Positions 6,038 to 13,329 of a DNA stretch of 13,362 bases are shown here, piece after piece. The translations under genes and the position numbers were made by a program. The notes under the pieces were generated by a model, which had not been told where the DNA came from, searched no databases, and worked only from the letters and a program-made list of their open reading frames with translations. The DNA is taken from contig CAZTHL010000097.1 in NCBI GenBank assembly GCA_964613585.1, positions 1-13,362 on the forward strand, written 5' to 3'. The stretch comes from CAZTHL01 sp964613585. Lineage in GTDB: Bacteria > Pseudomonadota > Alphaproteobacteria > DSM-16000 > Inquilinaceae. The first letter of the stretch is position 1. The number at the start of each line of letters is the position of its first letter.

Positions 6038-7342
6038 ATGAACATCATAGACCGCCGCCTGAATCCGAAGGGGAAGAGCCTCGGCAATCGCCAACGGTTC
6101 GTGCGACGGGCCAAGATGGAGATCCGAGAAGCGGTTCGTGACGCTCTCAAGGAACGCAAGGTATCGTCGGTCGAGGGAAGCGAGAAGATCACCATCCGCT
6201 CCAAGAGCGTCCGCGAATCCTCGTTCCATTTCGACCGCCGCGGCGGACGCCGCGAATACGTCCTGCCCGGCAACAAGGAGTATGTGCCCGGCGATCGGAT
6301 CCCGCGTCCGCCGTCGGGCGGCGGCAGTGGGCGCGATGGCAGCCCGGACGGCGACGGCCAGGACGATTTCGTCTTCACCCTGACCAAGGACGAGTTCCTC
6401 AACATCTTCTTCGAGGATCTCGAGCTGCCCGACCTGGTCAAGCGCAAGATCACGGACGAGAAGGCGCCGCAGCCGGCCCGGGCCGGCTACACGGTGGCCG
6501 GATCGCCGTCGAACCTGAACGTCAGCCAAACCATGCGCAACAGCCTGACCCGGCGCATCGCGCTCAAGCGGCCGCGCGGCTCGGAGGTCCTGCGTCTGGA
6601 GCGCGAGCTGGCCGAGCTGGAACGCCGGGAGCAGCTGGACGAGGAGGATGCGGAGCGCCTGGACACGGTTCGGGCGGAGCTTGCCGGCCTGCTCGAACGC
6701 ACCCGGCGGGTCGCCTACATCGATCCGCTCGACCTCCGCTTCAATCGGTTCGAGCAGACCCCGCGGCCGACCACCCAGGCCGTGATGTTCTGCCTGATGG
6801 ACGCGTCGGCCTCGATGACCGAGGTGATGAAGGATATCGCCAAGCGCTTCTTCATGCTGCTGCACGTGTTCCTGACCCGCCGCTACCGGAATGTCGAGGT
6901 CGTGTTCATCCGCCATACCAGCTCGGCGCAGGAGGTGGACGAGGACACCTTCTTCCACAGCACGGAGACGGGCGGCACCGTGGTGTCCACGGCGCTTGAC
7001 GAGATGAACCGGGTGATCCGGGAGCGCTTCCCGCTGGGTGAATGGAACATCTACGCGGCGCAGGCGTCCGACGGGGACAATTTCCGCGGCGACATGCCGG
7101 CCTGCCTGGATCTTCTTGAGAGCAGCGTGTTCCCCATGTGCCAGTACTTCGCCTATATCGAGGTCGGCGAGCGTCGCCCCGACATCGGCTTCGTCGGCAA
7201 CAGCTCCGACAGCCCGCTTTGGCGCGGCTACGCGACCTTGACAGGACGCCACAAGAACTTTGCCATGCGGCGGGTGGCCTCCGCGCCGGACATCTTCCCG
7301 GTGTTCCACGAGCTCTTCTCGAAGAATCAAAGGGGCCAGTAG
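6038..7342 (+). CDS. yeaH: YeaH/YhbH family protein (DUF444, VWA-like)
   Basis: The 434-residue product opens with the family signature MNIIDRRLNPKGKSLGNRQR. A Gly/Asp-rich linker (about residues 84-106) is followed by a charged, probably helical segment (about 186-225) and a von Willebrand A-like domain. A MIDAS-like DASAS motif begins at D255 and a GGT triad lies downstream. The family partners PrkA and SpoVR in a conserved three-gene set; the molecular activity is poorly known. The ribosome site GAGGG (6026-6030) overlaps the prkA stop region, consistent with coupling. Base composition rises within its first 300 bp: 35 of 60 bases are G or C at 6121-6180 and 50 of 60 at 6301-6360. Part of this rise reflects the Gly-rich linker. 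Confidence 0.93.
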   Translation: MNIIDRRLNPKGKSLGNRQRFVRRAKMEIREAVRDALKERKVSSVEGSEKITIRSKSVRESSFHFDRRGGRREYVLPGNKEYVPGDRIPRPPSGGGSGRDGSPDGDGQDDFVFTLTKDEFLNIFFEDLELPDLVKRKITDEKAPQPARAGYTVAGSPSNLNVSQTMRNSLTRRIALKRPRGSEVLRLERELAELERREQLDEEDAERLDTVRAELAGLLERTRRVAYIDPLDLRFNRFEQTPRPTTQAVMFCLMDASASMTEVMKDIAKRFFMLLHVFLTRRYRNVEVVFIRHTSSAQEVDEDTFFHSTETGGTVVSTALDEMNRVIRERFPLGEWNIYAAQASDGDNFRGDMPACLDLLESSVFPMCQYFAYIEVGERRPDIGFVGNSSDSPLWRGYATLTGRHKNFAMRRVASAPDIFPVFHELFSKNQRGQ

Positions 7343-7351
7343 CGCCCGCCG

Positions 7352-8902
7352 ATGTCCACAGTGATCACCACGCCCCTGCTGTTCGAAGGCTCGGAATGGG
7401 ACTTCGACACGCTCCGCCGCACCTACGACACGGTGCACGAGATCGGCGTCGACGAGCTCGGCCTCGACATCTATCCCAACCAGATCGAGGTGATCACGGC
7501 CGAGCAGATGCTCGACGCGTATTCCTCGATCGGCATGCCGCTCATGTACAAGCACTGGTCGTTCGGCAAGCGCTTTGCCCGCGACGAGACGCTGTACCGA
7601 AAGGGCGTGCAGGGCCTCGCGTATGAGATCGTCATCAACTCCAACCCCTGCATCAGCTACCTGATGGAGGAGAACTCGATCGCCATGCAGGCGATCGTTC
7701 TGGCCCACGCCGCGATCGGCCACAACCATTTCTTCAAGAGCAATTATCTGTTCCAGCAATGGACCGACGCCGACGGCATGCTGGACTATCTGGCGTTCGC
7801 CAAGGGCTTCCTTCAGCGCTGCGAGGAACGCCATGGCCTGGACGCCGTCGAGGCCACGCTCGACGCCGCGCACACCCTGATGAGCCATGGCGTCAATCGC
7901 TACATACGGCGCAAGAAGCCGAACCTGCACGCCGAGCGCCAGCGCCAGCTCGAGCGAATCGAGTATCAGCGCTCGATCTACAACGATGTCTGGCGGACGG
8001 TACCCAAGCGCGGTGCCGGCGAGCGCGAGGACAGTGGCCCGGGCGACGGTCGCCGCGCCGAGGAGCGGCGCAGCCTCGGCCTGCCGGAGGAGAACATCCT
8101 CTATTTTCTCGAGAAGTTCGCGCCGAAGCTGGAGGACTGGCAGCGTGAGATCCTCCGCATCGTCCGCAACATCTCGCAATATTTCTATCCGCAGAAGCAG
8201 ACCAAGGTGATGAACGAGGGCTGCGCCAGCTTCGTCCATTACGAGATCATGAACCGCCTGTACGAGCGCGCGCTGGTCAACGACGGCTCCATGCTCGAGT
8301 TCCTCCGGCTGCATTCGGCCGTGGTGTTCCAGCCCGAGTTCGACGACCGGCGCTACTCCGGGATCAATCCTTACGCCCTCGGCTTCGGCATGATGCGCGA
8401 CATCAAGCGGATCTGCCAGGAGCCGACGCCGGAGGATCAGGAGTGGTTTCCGGACTTCGCCGGCAACGACGACTTCATGGGCGTGCTCAAGGACGCCTGG
8501 GCCAACTTCCGCGACGAGAGTTTCGTCCTGCAGTACCTGAGCCCACGGCTGATCCGCGAGATGCAGCTGTTCAAGATCGTCGACGACGCCAGCGAGCCGA
8601 CCTATCTGGTCGATCGGATCCATGACGATCGCGGCTACCGGGCGATTCGCCAGACCCTGGCCAAGCATTACGACATCGCCTGGATGGAGCCGGACATCCA
8701 GATCTCCGATGTCAACCTCAAGGGCGACCGGCGCCTCGTCCTCACCCACACGGTGCGCAACGGCGTGCTCCTCGACAAGGCGGAATGCGACCGCGTCCTG
8801 GCCCACCTGGCCTATCTGTGGGGCTACCGGGTCAAGCTGCAGGAGATTGACGCCGCCAGCGACCAGGTGCTCAAGGAGCACACCTCGGTGCCGCTGCCGT
8901 GA
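7352..8902 (+). CDS. spoVR: SpoVR family protein (YcgB)
   Basis: The 516-residue protein matches SpoVR/YcgB in length and sequence. EWDFDTLRRTYDTVHEI and the conserved LDIYPNQIEVITAEQMLDAY lie near the N-terminus, MYKHWSFGKRF at about residues 65-75 and HNHFFKSNYLF at about 125-135. A central segment holds NEGCASFVHYEIMNRLY and NPYALGFGMMRDI. SpoVR affects spore cortex formation in Bacillus; in Proteobacteria it belongs to the PrkA-YeaH stress set, so sporulation is not implied. A polar, charged insert (about residues 222-246) lies before LPEENILYFLEK. The gene starts 9 bp after yeaH, which supports one transcript. Third positions are almost all G or C (18 of 19 codons sampled at 8702-8758), unlike prkA. 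Confidence 0.94.
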   Translation: MSTVITTPLLFEGSEWDFDTLRRTYDTVHEIGVDELGLDIYPNQIEVITAEQMLDAYSSIGMPLMYKHWSFGKRFARDETLYRKGVQGLAYEIVINSNPCISYLMEENSIAMQAIVLAHAAIGHNHFFKSNYLFQQWTDADGMLDYLAFAKGFLQRCEERHGLDAVEATLDAAHTLMSHGVNRYIRRKKPNLHAERQRQLERIEYQRSIYNDVWRTVPKRGAGEREDSGPGDGRRAEERRSLGLPEENILYFLEKFAPKLEDWQREILRIVRNISQYFYPQKQTKVMNEGCASFVHYEIMNRLYERALVNDGSMLEFLRLHSAVVFQPEFDDRRYSGINPYALGFGMMRDIKRICQEPTPEDQEWFPDFAGNDDFMGVLKDAWANFRDESFVLQYLSPRLIREMQLFKIVDDASEPTYLVDRIHDDRGYRAIRQTLAKHYDIAWMEPDIQISDVNLKGDRRLVLTHTVRNGVLLDKAECDRVLAHLAYLWGYRVKLQEIDAASDQVLKEHTSVPLP

Positions 8903-8950
8903 CCCGGCGCCCCCGGCCGAAAACGCCCATCCCGAAAGGAATTGTCTCGC

Positions 8951-9157
8951 ATGGCCGTTGATCGTCACCCGGAGGTGACCAGCCTCGACGAGGAGAGCTT
9001 CGAGGCGTGGCGCACGCCCAAGCGCCGGGCCCTGCTCGGCTCCTCGAGCGGAGCGGCGCGCCGCGCCCGCCAGAAGCACGCCAAGGCGGTGCTGAGGAAG
9101 TACCTCAAGCGGCGGCGTCGGCCCGAGGCCCAGGTCGCCCGCGGCGAAGGCGAGTGA
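8951..9157 (+). CDS. Small basic hypothetical protein (68 aa) after spoVR
   Basis: The frame starts at ATG 8951, with AAAGGA (8935-8940) 10 bases upstream, a good ribosome site for this region. It lies 48 bp after spoVR on the same strand. The product begins with an acidic stretch (VTSLDEESFEAW) and then turns strongly basic (RTPKRRALLG, RRARQKHAKAVL, RKYLKRRRRP). No family is recognised, and there is no membrane segment or signal peptide. The basic, probably helical second half could bind nucleic acid or an acidic partner. The ribosome site and operon position argue for a real gene, but dense GC makes chance frames common here. Confidence 0.55.
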   Translation: MAVDRHPEVTSLDEESFEAWRTPKRRALLGSSSGAARRARQKHAKAVLRKYLKRRRRPEAQVARGEGE

Positions 9158-9395
9158 CCGCCGGCGCTCCGTCGCCACCGCCGGCGCCCCGGCCACCCCC
9201 CACGCGGGGCCTTGCGCCCGCCGCCTGATCACCGTACCCCTTTCGCCACAGCACGCAGGCGCTCGGCCGCCCGCGGCCAAACCCGGAGGACCGGCGTCCG
9301 TGCCAGGCCACGCGCCAGAACCGACACGCAGCCCCGGCCCGCGCCGCCCCCGCGGCGGCGCCGACGGCGCGCGCCGCGCCTCCCGGCCGCTCCCG

Positions 9396-9443
9396 CTCCC
9401 CACTCGGCTCCCCGCTCGGCTCCCCACTCGGCTCCCCACTCGG
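9396..9443 (+). repeat. 12-bp tandem repeat, four units
   Basis: CTCCCCACTCGG is repeated head to tail at 9396-9407, 9408-9419 (CTCCCCGCTCGG, one change), 9420-9431 and 9432-9443, with a partial unit CTCCCTCG after it. It lies 150 bp upstream of the leuA start, immediately before a strong hairpin. Copy number is likely to vary between strains by slippage. Confidence 0.85.
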
Positions 9444-9460
9444 CTCCCTCGACTTACCGG

Positions 9461-9503
9461 CCCCTGGACGCGGCAGCCGGCCTGAGGCTCCGGCGTCCAG
9501 GGG
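9461..9503 (+). promoter_or_regulatory. Strong hairpin in the leuA leader
   Basis: CCCCTGGACGC (9461-9471) pairs perfectly with GCGTCCAGGGG (9493-9503) around a 21-base loop. The stem has 11 pairs, mostly GC. No T run follows, so it is not a standard intrinsic terminator. It lies 90 bp before leuA and might act in mRNA stability or attenuation. Such stems also arise by chance in very GC-rich DNA, although a perfect 11-bp match is uncommon. Confidence 0.4.
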
Positions 9504-9592
9504 ACCCCGCGCGACGCAGGTCGCCGTCTTCCCATCGTCCGCCAGACGCCGTCGACGCGACCGCCCACCCGCGGTCGCCGGAGCCAAGAGCC

Positions 9593-11233
9593 ATGAGCAC
9601 CCCGAGCCACCCCGCCTCCGTCCCGGCCCTCGACCCGGCCGCCGCCACCGACCGCGACCGGGTCATCATCTTCGACACCACCTTGCGCGACGGCGAGCAG
9701 TCGCCCGGCTGCTCGATGACGCTCGAGGAGAAGCTGCGGGTCGCCGTTGCGCTCGAGGAGATGGGCGTCGACGTCATCGAGGCCGGCTTCCCGATCTCCT
9801 CGCCCGGCGACTTCGAGGCGGTCCAGGCGATCGCCCGCCGGGTCACCGCGTCGACCGTGGCCGGCCTCGCCCGCGCCCAGCGCCGTGACATCGACCGCGC
9901 CGCCGAGGCGGTGCGCGACGCCGCCCGCCCGCGCATCCACACCTTCATCTCGACCAGCCCGCTGCACATGCGGCACAAGCTGCAGATGACGCCCGAGGCG
10001 GTGCTGGAGGCGGTGATCGACAGCGTCAGCCATGCCCGCCGCTACACCGACGATGTCGAGTGGAGCCCGGAGGACGGCTCGCGCACCGAGCCCGACTTCC
10101 TGTGCCGCACGGTCGAGGCGGCGATCAAGGCCGGCGCCACCACCGTCAACATCCCCGACACGGTCGGCTATGCCCTGCCGGAGGAATACGCCGCGATCTT
10201 CCGCATGGTGCGGGAGCGGGTGCCCGGCGCCGACCGGGTCGTGCTGTCCGCACACACCCACAACGATCTGGGCCTGGCGGTGGCCAACGCGCTCGCCGCC
10301 GTCGACGCCGGAGTCCGTCAGATCGAGTGCACCATCAACGGCATCGGCGAGCGTGCCGGCAACGCCGCGCTCGAGGAGGTGGTGATGGCGCTGCGCACCC
10401 GGCCGGACCGGATCCGCGCCGCCAGCACCGTCCGCACCGAGCACATCACCCGCCTGTCCAAGCTGGTCTCCGGCATCACCGGCTTCACGGTGCAGCCCAA
10501 CAAGGCGATCGTCGGCGCCAACGCCTTCGCCCATGAGGCCGGCATCCACCAGGACGGCATGCTGAAGCACGCCGGCACCTACGAGATCATGACGCCCGAG
10601 TCGGTCGGCCTGGTCCGCTCGAGCCTGGTGATGGGCAAGCATTCCGGCCGCAACGCCTTCCGCGCCAAGCTGAAGGAGCTGGGCCACGGCGATCTCGGCG
10701 ACAACGCGCTCGAGGACGCCTTCGCCCGCTTCAAGGACCTGGCCGACCGCAAGAAGGACATCTACGACGAGGACATCCTGGCGCTCGTCGACGAGATGAT
10801 GCTGCGCGGCGCCGATCGGGTACGCCTGCTCGACGCGCGCGGCACCTTCGGCACCGACCATCACCAGATGGCGGCGGTCGAGCTGGAAATCGACGGCGTC
10901 CTGCACCGCAGCGCCGGGGCCGGCGACGGCGGCGTCGACGCGGCGTTCACGGCTATCAAGCAGATGCTCGACTTCCGCCCGCGCCTGACCGACTACCAGG
11001 TGCGCGCCGTGACCCGTGGCACCGACGCCCAGGCCGAGGTCACCGTCCGGCTCGAGCACGAGGGCATCGCCGTCACTGGCCGCGGCAGCCACACCGACAC
11101 GGTGGTCGCCTCGGTCCGCGCCTATGTCCATGCCTTGAATCGCCTGCTCAACCGCCGCGACGCCCGGGCCCCCCGGACATCGGGCTCGGCCGGGGCCCCG
11201 CCGGCCGGGACCGGCGACGGCCAAGCCGCCTGA
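9593..11233 (+). CDS. leuA: 2-isopropylmalate synthase
   Basis: LeuA condenses acetyl-CoA with 2-oxoisovalerate to 2-isopropylmalate, the first committed step of leucine synthesis. The 546-residue product has a catalytic TIM barrel beginning IIFDTTLRDGEQSPG (residues 25-39). It contains the metal-binding motif HTHND (H221, H223) and the signature NGIGERAGN (N249-N257). The C-terminal allosteric LeuA dimer domain runs from about residue 410, with RGADRVRLLD, then DHHQMAAVELEIDG, ending near ALNRLL. The ATG at 9593 is chosen because GGAG (9580-9583) lies 9 bases upstream and the product then matches the family. The last 30 or so residues are low-complexity Pro/Gly/Ala. GC is very high (46 of 60 bases at 9781-9840). 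It stands alone with no leu or ilv neighbour here. Confidence 0.95.
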   Translation: MSTPSHPASVPALDPAAATDRDRVIIFDTTLRDGEQSPGCSMTLEEKLRVAVALEEMGVDVIEAGFPISSPGDFEAVQAIARRVTASTVAGLARAQRRDIDRAAEAVRDAARPRIHTFISTSPLHMRHKLQMTPEAVLEAVIDSVSHARRYTDDVEWSPEDGSRTEPDFLCRTVEAAIKAGATTVNIPDTVGYALPEEYAAIFRMVRERVPGADRVVLSAHTHNDLGLAVANALAAVDAGVRQIECTINGIGERAGNAALEEVVMALRTRPDRIRAASTVRTEHITRLSKLVSGITGFTVQPNKAIVGANAFAHEAGIHQDGMLKHAGTYEIMTPESVGLVRSSLVMGKHSGRNAFRAKLKELGHGDLGDNALEDAFARFKDLADRKKDIYDEDILALVDEMMLRGADRVRLLDARGTFGTDHHQMAAVELEIDGVLHRSAGAGDGGVDAAFTAIKQMLDFRPRLTDYQVRAVTRGTDAQAEVTVRLEHEGIAVTGRGSHTDTVVASVRAYVHALNRLLNRRDARAPRTSGSAGAPPAGTGDGQAA

Positions 11234-11240
11234 CCCGGCC

Positions 11241-11279
11241 CCGCCGGCGCCTGCCAGCGCGGGCAGGTCGGGCCGGCGG
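11241..11279 (+). terminator. Possible leuA terminator hairpin
   Basis: CCGCCGGC (11241-11248) pairs with GCCGGCGG (11272-11279), and inside it CCTGCC (11250-11255) pairs with GGCAGG (11262-11267). The nested stem begins 8 bp after the leuA stop. There is no T run after it, so efficient intrinsic termination is uncertain; GC-rich genomes do use such stems, and they may also simply protect the 3' end. Confidence 0.4.
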
Positions 11280-11324
11280 CTGCCTCGAGCCGGGCGGCCG
11301 CCCCCGCCGGACCCCGCCGCGGCG

Positions 11325-11475
11325 TAGGCCTGCGTCGTGATCCGTAGGGGCCCGTCGGGCGGGGCCGCCGCGCCGAGAGCGCCCTGCCCGGCCCTCGCGC
11401 CGTTGCCGTCCTGCGCCACGATGCAGGCTTTTGTGGTGATCCGTAGGGTCCGGCAGGGCGCGGCCCCGGGGCCGG
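11325..11475 (+). repeat. Imperfect direct repeat pair around GTGATCCGTAGGG
   Basis: GTGATCCGTAGGG occurs at 11337-11349 and 11436-11448, 99 bp apart. Similarity extends on both sides: GCCTGCGTC versus GGCTTTTGTG before, and G-rich CCG..GGGCG.GGCC after. The second copy sits in a short frame starting with ATG at 11421 (MQAFVVIRR). The pair may be a duplicated regulatory RNA or leader segment, or a minor repeat family. Confidence 0.55.
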
Positions 11476-11575
11476 GCCGCCCCGCCCGGCCCTGTGGCCG
11501 CCCGCATCGGACCGCGCGACCATGTCCAGGTTGCTCGTGAGCGGAATACGCGGCGAGCCATTGACATCAGTCACT

Positions 11576-11611
11576 GGCTCACCGCGGCGCGCCGGCTCAC
11601 CGGGGCGCGCC
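11576..11611 (+). repeat. 18-bp tandem repeat
   Basis: GGCTCACCGCGGCGCGCC (11576-11593) is followed directly by GGCTCACCGGGGCGCGCC (11594-11611), with one mismatch. It is in the spacer after leuA; no function is evident. Confidence 0.75.
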
Positions 11612-12053
11612 CGGGCGGCGTAGGGATGGCGCACGCGCACGAAAGGTCGGCCGCCGCCCCGACCACGCCACGCTTTCCTTCCCATTCCGCTCATCGACCG
11701 CCGACCGACCTCCGTTGCTCCGATCTCCTTCCTAGCAAGGCTCGGTTACCAAACGGTTGCCGCCGGTCGGTCTCAAGGTCGTCCGGCCTCGCACCCCGGC
11801 CCCACCGGCCTCGGCCCGGATACGCCGACGCGGCCACGACAGCGTTTCCGCGGGACGCGGAATCGGCAGCGGCGCCGGGGATCAGCCGACCGGCCTGTTC
11901 ACCGTAAGCGCTGTGCTTGCCCGACGCGTTGTGCTGCGTTACCACCGATGTTCCGCCTGGATCGCGGCTTTGTCTACCGATCGGACATTTGGTTGTGTAT
12001 TCGCGGCGGCAGCCGACGGCTGCCTGAGGCTGACCCCAAATGCAGGATGCGCA

Positions 12054-12952
12054 ATGCTGATCCCCACACCGATCCGGATGATCGAGACCGTCGTCGCCAA
12101 ATTCGAAGCCTCGGAGTTGCCGGAAGCCACAAAAGCAGGGCAGCCCGAAGAATGATAGAGAACGCCAGTGCCCGGGGCGAACTCGAACCTTTCGGCAGTC
12201 GCCGCATTCTCGAGAGGACTGGCGGAAATCTCGGAGCCGGACTCGCCTTTGAAGCCGCCCGCTATGGGATCGGCGTTGACTTGGTGATCGGCCGATCCTT
12301 CGCGCCGGTGAACCGCGCCCTCTGCGTTGCCTTCGGCGCTCGTCTCGTCGGTGAGGACCTTCTCGACGCCGGCATGGATCCACCCGAGGTCGTAGAGCAC
12401 CTCTTGGAGCGGCACGGCGACAAGTATTTCTTCACCGATCAGTTCACCAATTGCGCCAACCTTGAAGCGCATATCACAGAGACCGGGCCTGAATTCGCAG
12501 GGCAACTGTCTGCCGCAACTGCCATAGACGGCCGCCGGCTCATCCTGGTCAAGGGCGCTGGCACCGGGGCCAGCTTCACCCGCATCGCTACCGCGCTGCG
12601 GACCGTTGATCCCGCTCCGGAATGCATCCTCACCATGCCCGTCGGCTGCAACATGGATACGAACGAGTTCGTCGAGCACAGCCTGGAAGGATTAGCCGTA
12701 AAGATGATCCCGCCGTTCCTCGATCGCTTTTTGGTCGATCGAACAGTTTGGGTCAGCAAGGAGGACGCCCGTCGAGGGCAGCGGCTGCTGGCTGCCGAGG
12801 TCGGATTCTTCCCAGGTATGTCGAGCGGAGCGAATTATGTCGTCGCCCGCAGAGTTGCGGCGGAAAGACCCGACGCCATCGTCGCGACCATAATCCATGA
12901 CAAAGGCGAATCATACCTGGCTATTCAAATCACGGAGGAGAAAGCGGCATGA
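12054..12952 (+). CDS. PLP-dependent cysteine-synthase-like enzyme, probable N-terminal frameshift
   Basis: The product belongs to fold-type II PLP enzymes (cysteine synthase / beta-family). The PLP lysine lies in AGSHKSRAARRMIE (codon 12131-12133). A substrate loop ERTGGNLGAGLA corresponds to the usual EPTSGNTGIALA, and a Gly-rich phosphate loop GAGTGASFTRI and a C-terminal GFFPGMSSGANYVVA are present. The body is intact, but its N-terminus reads in another frame: MLIPTPIRMIE and VVAKFE start at ATG 12054, and the frame changes near 12105-12112 into LGVAGSHKSR. The 899-bp span, one short of a multiple of three, fits a one-base deletion or a sequencing error. An upstream start at 11948 in the main frame gives an unrelated N-terminus. 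The segment before VVAKFE also looks shorter than usual. Its stop overlaps the MFS start (ATGA at 12949-12952). The substrate is unknown. Confidence 0.7.
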
Positions 12953-13329
12953 GGCCTGGCTTGCTGTCTTTTGACCTGTGCGCCGGGAACGGCTTCATCA
13001 GCGTGGCGCTGCTGGCAATCTGCACTGGTCTCGGCCTCTCGGGCGCCGTGGTGTCGGTAACGATATCGGCCCTGGCAGCCATCAGCATCGGTGCCACCGG
13101 CGCCTGGACGACGGTCCCATATGGTCTTCAGTTCGTTGCCGTACTCTGTACTACATTGCCGGCGGCCATGGCGATGCGGGTGCTCGGAAGAAAACCGGTG
13201 TTCCTGTTCGGCGCTGCTTGTGGCATTGCGAGTGGCTTCGTCGGCTACGCAGCGATGGCACAGTCGAGCCTATGGCTGCTGTGCTTGTCGCATGCCCTCC
13301 TTGGCGTGCTAGAGCATGACCCGAGCTGA
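12949..13329 (+). CDS. MFS transporter, truncated after about four membrane helices
   Basis: Starting at ATG 12949, which overlaps the preceding stop, the frame encodes an MFS N-terminus. Hydrophobic segments lie at about residues 17-36, 55-75, 83-103 and 107-120. A motif A-like loop RVLGRKPVFLFG sits between the second and third helices. At HALLGV (about 13309) the frame enters the terminal inverted repeat and ends after LEHDPS. A normal MFS protein has about 400 residues and 12 helices, so roughly two thirds is missing because of the element inserted at 13310. The 4-bp coupling to the PLP-enzyme gene suggests it once exported or imported that enzyme's product or substrate (inference). The remnant is unlikely to function. 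Confidence 0.8.
   Translation: MRPGLLSFDLCAGNGFISVALLAICTGLGLSGAVVSVTISALAAISIGATGAWTTVPYGLQFVAVLCTTLPAAMAMRVLGRKPVFLFGAACGIASGFVGYAAMAQSSLWLLCLSHALLGVLEHDPS

Larger units (their letters stand above)
9158..9592. other. leuA leader region, GC-dense and repetitive
   Basis: No convincing gene is seen in these 435 bp. The leuA frame is open upstream to about 9212, but that extension is Pro/Arg-rich, includes the tandem repeat and resembles no LeuA N-terminus. The region holds a 12-bp tandem repeat (9396-9443) and a strong hairpin (9461-9503). No leader peptide with a run of leucine codons was found, so classical leucine attenuation is not supported. Confidence 0.5.
11234..12053. other. About 820 bp GC-rich spacer with repeats, no convincing gene
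   Basis: Holds a large hairpin (11241-11279), a pair of imperfect direct repeats around GTGATCCGTAGGG (11337 and 11436) and an 18-bp tandem repeat (11576-11611). Composition falls gradually from leuA-like to moderate GC across it. Several open frames exist on both strands, but their products are Arg/Pro/Gly-rich with no recognisable domain. The promoter of the downstream PLP-enzyme gene should lie near the right end but is not obvious. Confidence 0.5.

Noticed and set aside
9212..9592. Upstream in-frame extension of leuA
   Set aside because: It encodes Pro/Arg-rich sequence including the tandem repeat, resembles no LeuA N-terminus, and the ATG at 9593 has a GGAG ribosome site at the right distance.
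6011..11419. A continuous 1802-codon open frame on the minus strand opposite yeaH, spoVR, the small ORF and leuA
   Set aside because: It is antisense to genes with clear family motifs, its product is low-complexity (Gly/Ala/Arg/Val-rich) with no domain, and stop codons are rare there because of very high GC at third positions of the sense genes.
11948..12100. Use of 11948 as the start of the PLP enzyme
   Set aside because: The resulting N-terminus (Arg/Asp-rich) does not resemble the family, while the overlapping frame from 12054 gives PIRMIE and VVAKFE, which do.
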